Source: Parelaphostrongylus tenuis
Lineage: Eukaryota; Nematoda; Chromadorea; Rhabditida; Metastrongylidae
Direction of reading: 5' to 3'
NCBI GenBank assembly: GCA_019055375.1
Contig: JAHQIW010000264.1
Coordinates: forward strand, 62,001 to 126,000
Length of the DNA: 64,000 nt
The notes beneath the pieces were generated by a model that worked only from the letters and a program-made list of their open reading frames with translations, made no database searches and was not told the DNA's origin. Position numbers and translations under genes: made by a program. Of the stretch, positions 1 through 11,720 are shown piece after piece. The stretch's first letter is position 1. The number at the start of each line of letters is the position of its first letter.

Positions 1-160
1 TAACACAATTGATTTTGACCGGTAATTATTGGCACTAGAGCGCTGAAGAGTACCAGGAGTTGACTTGTAACGCGGCCATTCGTTTTGCTAGGAACTAATG
101 TATGCTCAGCCAGAATACTTCTTATTTAACCGCTCTTAGCGGTGATATGATGTTACGAGG

Positions 161-445
161 CATGTGGCGAAGTGGTTAAAGGTGCTCTACGTCCTATATG
201 AGGTCGATGGTTCGATCTTGCGCTCATGGCTCATGAAGCCATCCATCCCTCGGTCAATTGGTAGCAGACTGGACACAGACTTGTCTGGATAGATAACCTG
301 CGCTAACTCGAACAGCGGTAGGCCAGGCCATCGCGAATTATCGTAAAGTACAGGCATGCATTTAACTGCGGCAAACAGTTTGAAATAGGAGAAGAATGCA
401 TGACGCGTCTCTCAGGGATTGATCAGCGCCGAGAGCTTTATGGCG
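161..445 (+). mobile_element. tRNA-derived SINE-like element, family A
   Basis: A head with polymerase III box-A-like (gtggcgaagtggttaaagg) and box-B-like (ggttcgatct) motifs, then a body shared by other copies and ending near gattgatcagcgccgagag. A second copy begins at 779. Confidence 0.6.
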
Positions 446-1334
446 TTAAAAAATATATCCAATACTGTTGAATGATATGTAAAACTTTCGACGATCCTCA
501 CAGGTGTTGAAGAACAATCTTTTCATCGTCCCAACGTTTTCGTCTTGTTCAGGTCTGGATTGTTTCGGGTCGATGACCTCCAGTTGGTCGCCCTCGTGAT
601 GTATATTCTTTGTTGCATTCTTCACAACTATTGAGCTTTACCATTCATACTTTTTCTAATGTTAACCCAACAAGGAGAAAGACTGAAATTCTTTTAGCGA
701 TTGAAATATTTTTGATATAGCACTTTCATCATATACACATAGATTTTAGTGTATTTCTTATATATCGTAAGCAATATGGTGCGCGTGTGGAGCAGTGATT
801 AAAGGTGCTCTGCAATATCCACGGGATCTGCCATTGGGTCGATCTCACCAAGCATTCCATCCCTCATGTGTTGACAAACGGTGCCGTACTTGCCTGGGAG
901 AATAGCACCATTGAATAGGTGCAACAATGGTCTATGGCAACGCGCTATATAGGCCAGATATTATTTATTCAGTTGAGTCTACGTTACTATTGATGAAGTC
1001 GAATGCACAGTGCATCCCTTATGAATCGTTCAACGTCTGACGATTTATACTTTGTTTATCCAACTGGAAAAAAATTTGACCTATATAAGATATTGTCAAC
1101 ATAATCTACGATCTGTATTCTACGTTATTCATGAAGAAGACGAAATACTCACGCAGCAGTCGAAACAACACGAGAAATTTCAATATGCCAAATATTCATT
1201 TTTGAGCAACACATGTCATGTGGTCTGTCAAAATGGGCTGACTTATAGAGCGCGATACACGTATTTCGACTATGCGGTCTCCTCAGTTGGACAGTTACTA
1301 CGATTCGGGTGCTAGAAGTACGGGGATCCGCACA

Positions 1335-4300
1335 ATAAAATGCGATGACGGGTTGTGAAGAATAAAAAAAGAATTAAGCCTTCATTCCAAAATATATCAT
1401 TCTTGATCACAAGAACAACTGCCTGTCTTCTGAGGCAACCTCGTAATTTTACTTGGCCTACATCAATAAAAGTATATATTTTGAAAATTCAAAAAGAATT
1501 ATGGAATGTCTTCATGACAAGTGATTGTTAAAGGCAAAGTTGTAAGTAGGTGACCGTGGTGCAATATTAATGATGCTGTTCATGATTATGATGATTTTAA
1601 TCTGTCCCCATGCTCACCAAGTCTCTAATTCCTACGAGATCGAGAATTTATTGTGTGAGTTGCTTGGAGCAGTTCACTTGCTGCAATCCAAGTGGGAATA
1701 CTCCAGCAAGGTTATCCAGAGACATTAGGAAAATTCAGCCCAACCAGCGCTCAACGACATCTATAAGAATGACGGCAGTTCTAGAGGAGCTGTCATATCT
1801 ATGCACAAATGTGAAGGCCTTTGTGAGTGGTTCATTCACTGAAATGATTCAATTGGAAAATGCTCTTCGGTTCGCACAGCACATGTGAAGACGGCTTGTG
1901 TAAAAAAATGGTAAGTTTTGGGACTTCTCAGTCTGATGCGCCCACAAATCGTTATAAAAACCATGTATGAACATATTGTTTCGATGTATTTGTAATTTCG
2001 GGACTTCACATGTCGTACTTTGATGAACAAATACTTGATCACTTATCTTGGAAAAGTATGCACTCATTCAGTATCACTTACGGAAAGTTGTATTTGTGAC
2101 CATACTAATGGAGTCCTGAGCTTTATTCCCTTCAAAAAATCTACATTCAAATGAAAATTTGTCCAATTTCTCATTACCTTATGTAAATCACAGAATTCTC
2201 TGCGCAGTTGTTCAGAACTAATAGGCAACACTTAAATGGCATTTCATAGATGAGATACCTCTACAGAACTTGAAATTAATTGCAAGGCAGGTCTACCATC
2301 TGTTAAAATGGCAAAATCGGTGGCGGATTAGTACAAAAAAAGCGCTTCCTCTACGAAGGAAAGGACTAGCCGACGGTTCGTCGAGTTTACGGGCTGCTCA
2401 ATGTTTTAGAGGAAGCTTCTACTAGAGAAAATTTCGACTAGTTTAGCATTGAACTTGTGACCATTGCAACAAAACTTTATTTTTCGACAGCAGTCTCTAA
2501 GATCGATGTTGGTAGCAGTGAGATTCTTTGACGTGGTGGTGCTGCTTACTGGATTCCAACTCCTCGCGGATAGTTTCCAAAGAAGGAGAAAATAGCGTCC
2601 TGGATGCAAGTCGTTTAGTTGGTCCTGGAAATAAATTTATTGAAATTCTTTTTAGCGTGGTATAATACTATACAATCACTATTTAAACTATTTGAACACT
2701 CAAAAGAAAACGATGGATGTTAGAAGGAATAGAAATGACCCACCACGAAATTTGATTAGCCGTGCCGATAATTTCCGTTTAACGTCCTGACATGCAGTGA
2801 CGTATTTTATGCGGTAATTGTTCATCAAACCTATAAAGTCGAGAGAATTTATATTCGTACCAATACTCAGTTACCGAGAAAAAGTGCGAAACGAAGATAT
2901 AAGCAATTTATGAGACGTATTAAGAAAATCTAATCTAGTCAGGCATTTAACGGTTTCAAATATCGTCAATCTTTAAGTCAATCATGAATCTAGTGATTCT
3001 TTGCATTTGGTACCGAACAAATAACCAGTCATGACACTACATTGTTGCGACCAGATTGTCATGTAGTGCCACATCGTTCAGTACTATGCAATGAGCCATG
3101 GTATGGGTCACTGTTAGAAGGGCGTCTCAATTAAAGCCCTTTTATGGAGCGCCGTAATCGTGTGGGAGGGTCGCCCGTATGTGTATTGGAATAACCTTCG
3201 ATCTAATGGGATTACTCAGTGAGCCTTTTTTAAGTTCAGAGTCAATTACTAGACGGTACTGCAATATTAACTGAGTGTTTGAAACATGCTCATTTCAAAA
3301 TCAACTTTTGAAGTGCTCTGGCTAGCTTATCACTTTCAAAATGTTCAGATTTTTACAGGCGTGAATATGCGCTAAGACTACGTCTTATTTTTCTTTTCAC
3401 ATGACGTGTAATTAAATCAACACAAAGTCGACTTTTCCCGACTCTCTACCCAAGAATTGACCACCTCTCCCAGTAGTCCAACTACTAAGGGAAAAGACTG
3501 GTGAAGGTAAGAAGTAAGCTAAAAATCAAATAATAATTTCACTATACTATTTTTAAATGGGTGAACTTCATTGATTTCCTAATCGACTTATGTCTCAAAG
3601 AGTGTGCCAGATGCATTTATGGAAAGGACAGGGCAGTCCAAGATCAGCAGCCAACACTCGCGTATCCTAGAGTTTAAGCCGATGGCAAAACCGAACAGTT
3701 CAAATGGGAAAGGAATAATGATCACTGTGAATGGGAGATCAAAATGTATATCTTTGAAAATATCACACACTCAGCATAGTGAACATGAGATAGTAGAGAT
3801 ATGGAGAATAGACCTTATATACAAACTCTGTCAGGAAGGCTCGCATCAGACAGTTTATGATTGATGGAGGTTCAAAAGAGTGTAGAAGATGTCGATGTAT
3901 TACTTATAAATGTTGTTTTCTGATCAATTCACTTTCTTCACTGGACAGCAAAGAGCTGGAAAGATGTGAAGTAAATGTTTCACACTGAGCTAATAAAGTC
4001 TTTCTATATCAGAGTTGCCATTATATTCACTTAAAAGGGACAGATATCTCTGAAAAGCAAGATCTTATGTGAACTACTGAGCATAGATGATGGTTTATTG
4101 GAATCTGTGTCACTTGTCGGCCCATTGCTCACAAAGTGAATCAAGCGGCCATCCATCCATCCCCTAAGCCTTCATGATTCCCTATGGCGTGCAGCAGTAA
4201 CCCAGTGGATTCTCCTTGTTGTAGATTTGTCGAACATCATATATTTCTACCAGTTTTTCAAATTGAAACTGAACGATAACGATAATGATTGGTATAATGG

Positions 4301-4820
4301 TGATCGCCTCACACCTCGATAAATTTCCGCCCACTGATTGTTGTTGAAAAGCATTAATTGTTAGGCGCACTTAGAATTCAATAACTTGGCGTATAGAGCA
4401 GCATCCTTGATTTTAATAGTTGATTTAGGTCCGATTGTTAATGTTTTTTCTTTACTGTATGAGAAATAATATCAATATCAACCTTGCGACTGGGCGCTCA
4501 ATAAGTCCAGATGATCTATCGCACTGGTTATGTGGCGACTAGGTTGCTGATGCATATGTTGAGGAAGGGAGATTGCTAAGTCGGAATTGTGAGCACGGAG
4601 TCGAGTGGTTCTCTTTCTTTACTAAACCCGCGACGCTCCTAAATGGTCCTCAGGCGGCTCGCTTTCCCTTACTTAACTCTAGTGCTAGATCATCCATCAT
4701 ATTAAATTCCCGATCTGAATAGAGTTAACTGGAGCATCAGAAGACACTCATTCCGTTATGCAGCAATAGGACACTCAAAACTAATCCGAAATCAAAAAGT
4801 TATTGCATGATTTAGTAGTG
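1335..4820. other. Mostly unannotated region
   Basis: No repeat family recognised elsewhere and no phase-consistent exon set was found. Short open stretches at 1600-1720 and 3604-3864 have no splice context or recognisable motif. Confidence 0.4.
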
Positions 4821-4823
4821 AAC

Positions 4824-5113
4824 CATTGTTTGCAGCACTGTCGAAGTCGATCACTTTTCAGCGTACTATGGCTCGCCTTCTCAGAAAACCTCTACCCCAC
4901 GGGCTCTGGAAGTGCATCCAGATGCTGGTAACAGAATCAGACAAGACAATTGGATACGACCGCAACGCCATCGCTTGCAATTTAAGTATGATGGGCTATC
5001 GCAGAGTGATATCTCGATGCACACCACATGATTTGACCGATCACAACCGCGTTGCACACGTAACTACTTGCGAAAGTTTTCGAGTCGATCGCACAGGCAG
5101 AACTTTTATCTAG
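4824..5113 (+). mobile_element. Mariner-type transposase fragment
   Basis: An open frame containing NLSMMGYRRVISRCTPHDLT, resembling the mariner linker (lgyrkv..WvPHeLt) between the second HTH and the DDD domain. The catalytic domain is absent; the frame ends just before a family B fold-back element. Confidence 0.5.
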
Positions 5114-5139
5114 CCGATCATCACTAAAATGGGTATTAT

Positions 5140-5625
5140 ACCTTTCTTTCGAGTGCTTTATTAAGACCACGCTCAAATTTTCAATTAATACTTTCATTAT
5201 TATTTGAGCCAACTTGTCATGTGGTCTGGTAAGGGCTCTTGTACAGCCCGATACACGTGTTTCGTCCCTACAGACTCGTCAGTCGGGCAGAACCCGTCGT
5301 TTTTCGATGGTTTTATAGTCAATTCTCTTGGGAGCTCTGCTCCCTTACAGAGAGTTATCGAAGACGAACGTTTTTACACTCTATGTCCAACGAAATTTTC
5401 ACCTAACACGGTGTTTTCGCACTCTTTCTTTATTTTAAGTAAGTGAAACTTTCTTTATTTTAGGTAAGGAAAAATTTTAAGACTATAAAAATATCGAAAG
5501 ACGACGGGTTCTGCCCGACTGACGAGACTGTAAGGACGAAACAGTGTATCGGGCTGTACAAGAGCCCTCACCAGACCACATGACATGTTGGCTCAAATAA
5601 TAATGAAAGGACTAAAATGAGTCCT
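5140..5625. mobile_element. Family B fold-back element, best copy
   Basis: Arms at about 5189-5323 and 5480-5620 are near-identical inverted copies (for example gtcagtcgggcagaacccgtcg), separated by about 160 nt. No coding capacity. High arm similarity suggests recent activity or hairpin-mediated conversion. Confidence 0.85.
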
Positions 5626-5732
5626 GAGTCTACATGATAACAGCACGAGCCAAATGTACTGATTGTCTCGCGGCGAAGACCTACCAACTCAAACAAAACC
5701 CAAGCTCTAGTCTCCAAAAATTATGCTCTTAA

Positions 5733-6053
5733 TTATGCCTGCTTTTCCGGTATTGACAAGGAATGTTGACCTGATAAGTGCTCGACAACAAGCAGACAAT
5801 CAGTGCCGACGTCTGGAGGTAACAACTTCGGAAGTTGGTCGCAGAAGTGCGAGAGAAGCGTCTCAAACGATTCGTTGTTCTCTTCTCCAGAATAATATTT
5901 GATTTCACTCCCCATATTTTGGGGAAATATATGGATCACGGTTCCACATTCACCGTATAGTCCTGATATTACTCCGTCGGGAAACTCTTCCGTGCCCTGA
6001 GGCAGTATCCGCGGGAGACAAAATTCAAAGGCAGCAACTAACTCAAAAAGACC
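5733..6053 (-). CDS. Unidentified coding-like segment (106 codons, no start)
   Basis: A minus-strand open frame from 6053 to a TAA at 5735-5733. It reads LVAAFEFCLPRILPQGTEEF, then GLYGECGTVIHIFPQ, then SFETLLSHFCDQLPKLLPP. The amino-acid composition looks like a globular protein. Upstream, in-frame stops precede GLFELVAAF, and an adjacent frame reads KLAIKEVDEVF, so a frameshift or an unseen splice may join them. It could be an old transposon or gene fragment; I do not recognise the family. Confidence 0.35.
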   Translation of the reverse strand, partial: GLFELVAAFEFCLPRILPQGTEEFPDGVISGLYGECGTVIHIFPQNMGSEIKYYSGEENNESFETLLSHFCDQLPKLLPPDVGTDCLLVVEHLSGQHSLSIPEKQA

Positions 6054-6703
6054 TCATCAACTTCCTTGATCGCCAGCTTCGTTCTTTTTGGGGAGCATTT
6101 GATCTTTGCCCGGCGGTTGTATATCGTTGATCATGGCCGTCATTACAGTTGTTGATCAATTCTTTTCAATAAATGACTACTGGCTGAATAAAAGTGTGGA
6201 ATCGCGAAGGTATTATCGAGTTGCTAACAGCTTCAATGCGTTATATCGACAAAAAGGTCTAGCAGAGCGATGGCCTCGGTGGTGTACTGGTGGGACTCTT
6301 CCCCCGACATGAGTAAAACGCGAGTTCGACTCTGGCCTGAGGTCGAAAGTTCTTCACGTATTCGAAAATTACACATATCTTTGATGGCAAACGTTTAGTG
6401 CTATTTTCAGTTTCATTATGTACAAAAATGTAAAAAAATAATAGTAATTAATAGAACGTAACGATGTAAAACGTGCAAGGCTTATCACTTTCTTGTGAAT
6501 GGCCTGTGTGCTCGATTTTATTAGTAAAACCAAGGCGGTCATTGAATAAACATATTTTATGGGTCAACGGGAGGAAAGCAACCAGCGTATAAAGCCAGTA
6601 TGGATATCTTTCCATGCAATTCTGGCGCCAATCTTCCGTCTCTAACAATACGGAGGCTATGGTTCGGCCGAGATGGGAGAGCGAATCAAGGAGTAAATGC
6701 GTC

Positions 6704-6726
6704 TCTCTCTCTCTCTCTCTCTCTCT
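6704..6726. repeat. (CT)n microsatellite
   Basis: About eleven CT units in a row. Confidence 0.9.
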
Positions 6727-7201
6727 GACAAGTTGGATACCTGAAGCTATATCTTATTATAGATGTCGGGACCTAATTGTTATTAGAAAAGGCTATTCGT
6801 TATTTGACACGCTCTGTGAAAGATTTACCGCGAAGTGGAATGTCATAGCACTTGATTAATCACGGTGGGAAAGGTCTCGAGATCGATGCATTCATGCCGT
6901 TGGTGAAATTGATGGGCCCTATTTATGGATTGGCCGCCTCATATATTTGACCCTTTTCATTATTCTGCTTTATTTCTATTCATATGATTCAGTGGGACAC
7001 AATGTCACATCATTAAAACATGTTGAACTCAAAATTCTAGTTTTTACGCAGCTTCTCTGATAAGGAAACAAAAATATCTGTTCCAGTACCAAAGATACCG
7101 TATGCTCGAGATCTCCCCTTTGCCATGGGGGTTAAACTTCTCGTATAAAAAGCAATCAAAATGGTTTGTCTCGAGTCTACTAACCATGTTTTACCGGTGA
7201 G

Positions 7202-9627
7202 ATTACCTCTATACTTTCTATCATTTGTGGCACATCTTTGCTACTCTATGTTCGCACGGTCTCTTATGAAGGTGTGTGATTCAGGATTTTAATTTATTCT
7301 CTCTTCATAATCGGCTCATTCTCGTTCCCATTAGAAACAGAGGGCAGCGGTGAAGAGGACAAATGTCCTCCATGTCCAACATCTGAGGCTACGCTTACGG
7401 CCACTGCTCCAGGTAATGCATGTTTGAAATCGAAAATCGCTGTGATTGGATAATAACCTGCACCCAGTTATCTATGTGGTATTGTACTTTGAAATCTCCT
7501 TTGATTCAGCTTCCAATAATTACTGTTGTGAATGAAGATGTCAGAATTGTCTGCCTGAATTTTACATTGTGATACAAAGCCTTCTGATCTCATCGAACTA
7601 TCAAATTTTTCTAATTTCAAAAACTCTCTGTCAGAATCCCTGCATTAATGAAATTGCAGCTACAGCCGCTATCGCTACCACGACAGCTCCCGAACCCTGC
7701 ATATGTGAAGATACAACTACAGCCGCTATCGCTACCACGACAGCTCCTGAACCCTGCATATGTGAAGATACAACTACAGCGGCTATCGCTACCACGACAG
7801 CTCCCGAACCCTGCATATGTGAAGATACAACTACAGCCGCTATCGCTACCACGACAGCTCCTGAACCCTGCATATGTGAAGATACAACTACAGCGGCTAT
7901 CGCTACCACGACAGCTCCCAAGCCCTGCATATGTGAAGATACAACTACAACCGCTATAGCTACCACGACAGCTCCCGAACCCTGCATATGTGAAGATACA
8001 ACTACAACGGCTATCGCTACTACGACAGCTCCCAAACCCTGCATATGTGAAGATACAACTACAACCGCTATCGCTACCACGACAGCTCCCGAACCCTGCA
8101 TATGTGAAGATACAACTACAACGGCTATCGCTACCACGACAACTCCCGAACCCTGCATATGTGAAGATACAACTACAGCCGCTATCGCCACCACGACACC
8201 TCCCAAAAGCAGTAAGCAGTAGTTACACTATTTATTTTTTTCTCTTATCTTAAATAGTTCTGATCTGACTTATTACAAGTAGTAAGTAGCTCAAGCAGAA
8301 GTGAACTCATCTGTCAATCCCAATGCTGTTTTAACTTAATTCCTTGTCCTGAACTCGTCATGCGAGATGTCTTCGTATTTGCCTGTAGGTTCGTGTGCAG
8401 GCACCTGCACCTTCTGATTGTTGGCAAAAAAAATTTGACCTTCGTCAAAGTTTTGTGGAACAGATCACGGAGTAATGGTGCAGCTCTTTAAATACTTAGT
8501 TATCGATTTGTTCTCCTAGCTCGTTGTTGCTGCTGTTGTAAAGAGGAGATCACCACTACCACTACCACAACTACTACAGAGGCTCCTAGTGGGTTTACAT
8601 AGCCTTTTCAATCCATTGAAATTTATCAGACATTGTATGGAATGTTAAGGAAGACCATGCTGCTGCTGCTGCTGTTGTGGATGTGGAAGCAAGTGCAGCA
8701 AACCGAGTGAAGTTCCTGAAGTTTCTGAAGTTTCTGAAGTTCCTGAAGTTCCTGAAGTTCCTAAAGTTCCTGAAGTAAGCTTACACTGTTTGTGATCGAA
8801 CAAACTCAGTAAAGGCGAACTAGTAGCCTTTGATGCTAAAAGTAGATTGATATGACTGATTCCAGGCAATATGTCCAGATGGATGGACTCAATTCCAAGA
8901 GTCTTGTTATTTCGTGGAGGACAGGAAAATGAGCATGATGGACGCACAGAGATCTTGTGGTGAGAAGGGAGGTGGCCTATTTGTCGCCAATACCTTAGAG
9001 GAATTCGTAAGTGAATCAGTTCAAAGCAATGAACTAAAGGTAGCGGAATAGAAGCGTTTTAGAATAGAGTAATGAAGGATACGCCAAAGTACTTCTGGAG
9101 CTGGATAGGGTTAGGACAGAGCGACATGAATTCCAGTCCTAAATGGGGCTTCGTTGAAGAAGTTGATCCGTGAGTTAGAAGACATTGAAAATGTTGAAAT
9201 TTTACAAAGCCGTGAGCAGAACCAATCTCTTGAAGACAGACGTTATTGATTAGACTTTTCAGTTTCACGCTCAAGTGCCTCAAAACAACAGATATGGGGC
9301 GGCCATGATGGATGCGATCCATCACTACTGTGAGATTTCTGCCAATTTTTTAACAGCATGTTCAGTATCTACTCATATAAATTGAGTGGACAGAGTAACA
9401 TAACAAAATGGATTTTAGAGTAATGACTAGATCTTCACTACCCTAGCCTTTATTGCAGAAAATGGCTGATCAATCCATTTTCTTCTATACTGAATGGATG
9501 GTCACCATTGGCTACTTGCGTCGGACACTACAATGGCGGCACCTTCGACTATCTTTACTTTTATCCTTGCTCATATTTGTTCAATTCTGTATGTGAGAAG
9601 AACTTGACAGTAACCCAATCGACCTGA
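7202..9627 (+). CDS. C-type lectin domain protein with Cys/Thr repeat linker (8 exons, 5' end incomplete)
   Basis: Exons read from splice sites with matching phases: 7202-7271 (tentative), 7335-7412, 7660-8211, 8520-8588, 8650-8774, 8866-9006, 9063-9169 and 9459-9627 (stop TGA). The first exon is hydrophobic (SILSIICGTSLLLYV), which fits a signal anchor. An acidic Cys-rich stretch follows, then nine full and one partial copy of a 19-residue Thr/Pro/Cys repeat, runs of five and seven consecutive cysteines, and an EVP repeat. Last comes a single CTLD: CPDGWTQFQESCY, the WSWIGL core, KWLINPFSSILNGWSP and the closing FYPCSYLFNSVCEKN. The canonical EPN/QPD and WND calcium-sugar residues are not visible, so Ca-dependent sugar binding is doubtful. 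Such proteins are usually secreted or surface-exposed. The start codon was not found; the acceptors at 7202 and 8650 are weak. The CTLD assignment is firm. Confidence 0.85.
7640..8211 (+). repeat. 57-bp in-frame coding minisatellite
   Basis: A tandem array with a 57-bp period inside one lectin exon. Nine complete units each encode CICED followed by a Thr/Ala/Ile run and APEP or APKP, and a diverged partial unit precedes them. Third-position changes alternate between neighbouring units (gcc/gcg, gca/aca), which suggests unequal exchange or conversion in blocks. Length is a multiple of three throughout, so copy-number change keeps the reading frame. The repeat extends slightly upstream of the acceptor chosen at 7660. 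A rival acceptor at 7634 breaks phase with the previous exon. Confidence 0.95.
8704..8774 (+). repeat. 9-bp coding repeat (Glu-Val-Pro/Ser)
   Basis: About eight units of gaagttcct or gaagtttct at the end of the exon just before the CTLD, encoding a Glu-Val-Pro/Ser spacer. It follows the seven-cysteine run. Confidence 0.85.
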
Positions 9628-9805
9628 TTTTACCCCCATCCACGGCATGTTTTAACTAATTCTTAATTCACTTATTGGAACAGTGTATTTTGAGGACATA
9701 GGTCCCGTACTTCGTTTAAGTTGTGGAAACTCTTAAGAGTTCATGAATTGTGTGCTTATAATTGTATGCAAACCTACTCTTATCATGGCATATAACCTGC
9801 GACTG

Positions 9806-9811
9806 AATAAA
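9806..9811 (+). promoter_or_regulatory. Poly(A) signal of the lectin gene
   Basis: AATAAA about 180 nt after the lectin stop codon, a plausible 3' UTR length for a nematode. Confidence 0.5.
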
Positions 9812-9829
9812 TAGTGTGCACTGAATCTA

Positions 9830-11150
9830 AACTAGCAGAGAAGTATTATACAGCATTCCTTTTTAGAGTAAGCTTTCATAGAGTCATTCATAGAATGCAC
9901 CCTATGAAAAGAACCTTCTGCGAATCAAAATTAATTCAAGATTCTCTAGAATAAGCTTTTACACATTGATTTATGAAATGTGCCCTATAAAGATAACCAT
10001 AAAGGTTAGAAACTCTTCTGCGACCCAAAACCTATACTGATTGTTATGCATCTGCACAGTATGCTAGCCTACAGCGCAATTACTGGATGTATGCCGCAAC
10101 ATATGTGTTTGGTTCGATCCTACACTCAACTTATCAGGCCCTCCCTTCTCTTTGACTTAGGTGATTTGGTGCAGGACTTTTCTTGGAGGATATGGCATAG
10201 TAGAGAACGATACGCTTGACTGCATGTTAGCCTTTTTACTTAAGCACCAATTCATTCTTTCGTCCTCTTGAACGTCGTAGAATAGTGGTTTATCACGTCT
10301 CCTTGCAATCTCGAAGATGGCCTGAGTGCAGCGTTCCGTAAGGCGTTCGTTGTTCAATGCACGAGAGCGCTGAGGATCTAGCCAGCGAACCGCGACAAGC
10401 ATCACTACCATTCGGCCACTACACCTAACCTTGCGAATAAATCACTACTTTTTACTTTATTTTTAATAGCTCATATCACACGTTTATTTATAAAGCACTC
10501 GGCCGCGGCGCCCTCTTACACAGACCGTCATAACGAATCTTTGTGATTACAGATCATCGTGAATTCGGCTCTTCTTTGAGCATAGTCACGGTTTTCATCC
10601 GTTTGCGTTTTGAACCGGATGACGTGCGAAGGTTTTTGGCCTTTTCCACTTTCTTTGTATACTAACCACGAGTGTTCTTCTCATAACATAAGAACCCGTG
10701 GCAAGTAACGAAATCGTACTAAAACAATCCTGACTTAATATGAATCAGAGTAGCATGCCACTGCGGCGCGTTGAATTATTATTCTGAACTGAACTACTCG
10801 ATCTTTCTGAATCGCGTAAGATAAGAATAGAATGTCACCAAACTACCTGTACAATTAGCTCAACAGTGATGACTACGACAAGAGATACACTCATGTACTC
10901 AACTGTACTTTTTGTTCATCACCTAGAATGAAGTCATAAAATCCGCAGACGGGTAGACACTGATCAGCAAATACCCTAGCCCAGGAAGAGATTGAAGAAA
11001 CCTCTAAAAAACATATACAGAACAAGTTTATTGCCATTTTCGAAACAATTCTACGTTAACGCAAAGAAGCACCATACAACACTCGAATCAAAGGAATAGG
11101 TAATAAAATAGTACAAGAAGTGCAACATGACCGTTTAGATTAACAATTTT
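9830..11150. other. No supported gene
   Basis: Apart from an inverted SINE family F copy (10157-10425), nothing recognisable. Confidence 0.4.
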
Positions 11151-11646
11151 TATATAAAAAAGAACTATTGCACCAGCAACATTAGAGATATGCCGAGGCA
11201 GCATTGGCACCAGAAACCCATTGTACGTCGATGGCAATGCAATATTATTGACTCTTCCGAAGTACGAGTCTGTAATCGAAAAAACTATTTGAAAACATCT
11301 AATCCTTTCGGGAGCGTTGATCCACATCCTCTACTTCCCCAACTAGCAACTCTGCACGGTCTGCCCCTTCCACTGCATCTCAGGTCCAGCTGCCACTGTT
11401 AAACGTACCACGCTGGAGGTTAGTGATGCAGAGGCAATGGGTCTACGGTCTCGAAAGGGTTGATTTTGACATAAGTCTAAAAAGAAATCGAATCCCAACC
11501 TCTTCGGAAGAAAGGGTTGCTTACATGAACGTGTCTTGAACGAATTGCTTGAGCGCTTCTGAAATCAATGACGTCCATAAACATGACATATTTACTAAGC
11601 AACACGGACATATACTCTTCGATGTAGAGTAATGAGCAGAAGTTTC

Positions 11647-11720
11647 GCGTCAGGCGGGACTCGAACCCACATCTCACCCTATCCGAAAGCGCGTGCTAAA
11701 ACCCGTTGCACTACTGACGC
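11647..11720 (-). repeat. tRNA-like cloverleaf at the end of a dispersed repeat
   Basis: The minus strand folds into exactly 74 nt: a 7-bp acceptor (GCGTCAG/CTGACGC, all paired), D stem GTGC/GCAC, an anticodon arm with a TCGGATA loop and wobble pairs, and T arm GTGGG-TTCGAGT-CCCGC. It lacks the invariant U33 and a CCA end, and belongs to a dispersed family (B'), so it is a tRNA-derived repeat head rather than a proven tRNA gene. Confidence 0.6.

Noticed and set aside
7631..8206. 191-aa minus-strand ORF of Val/Ala/Ser repeats
   Set aside because: It is the antisense of the 57-bp lectin minisatellite; the plus strand joins in phase to flanking exons and the CTLD, the minus strand does not.
7640..8211. 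CRISPR-like array
   Set aside because: Units are contiguous 57-bp copies without unique spacers and encode protein in frame; the genome is eukaryotic.
11647..11720. Functional tRNA gene
   Set aside because: It folds well but lacks U33 and recurs as a diverged dispersed repeat; more likely a tRNA-derived repeat head.
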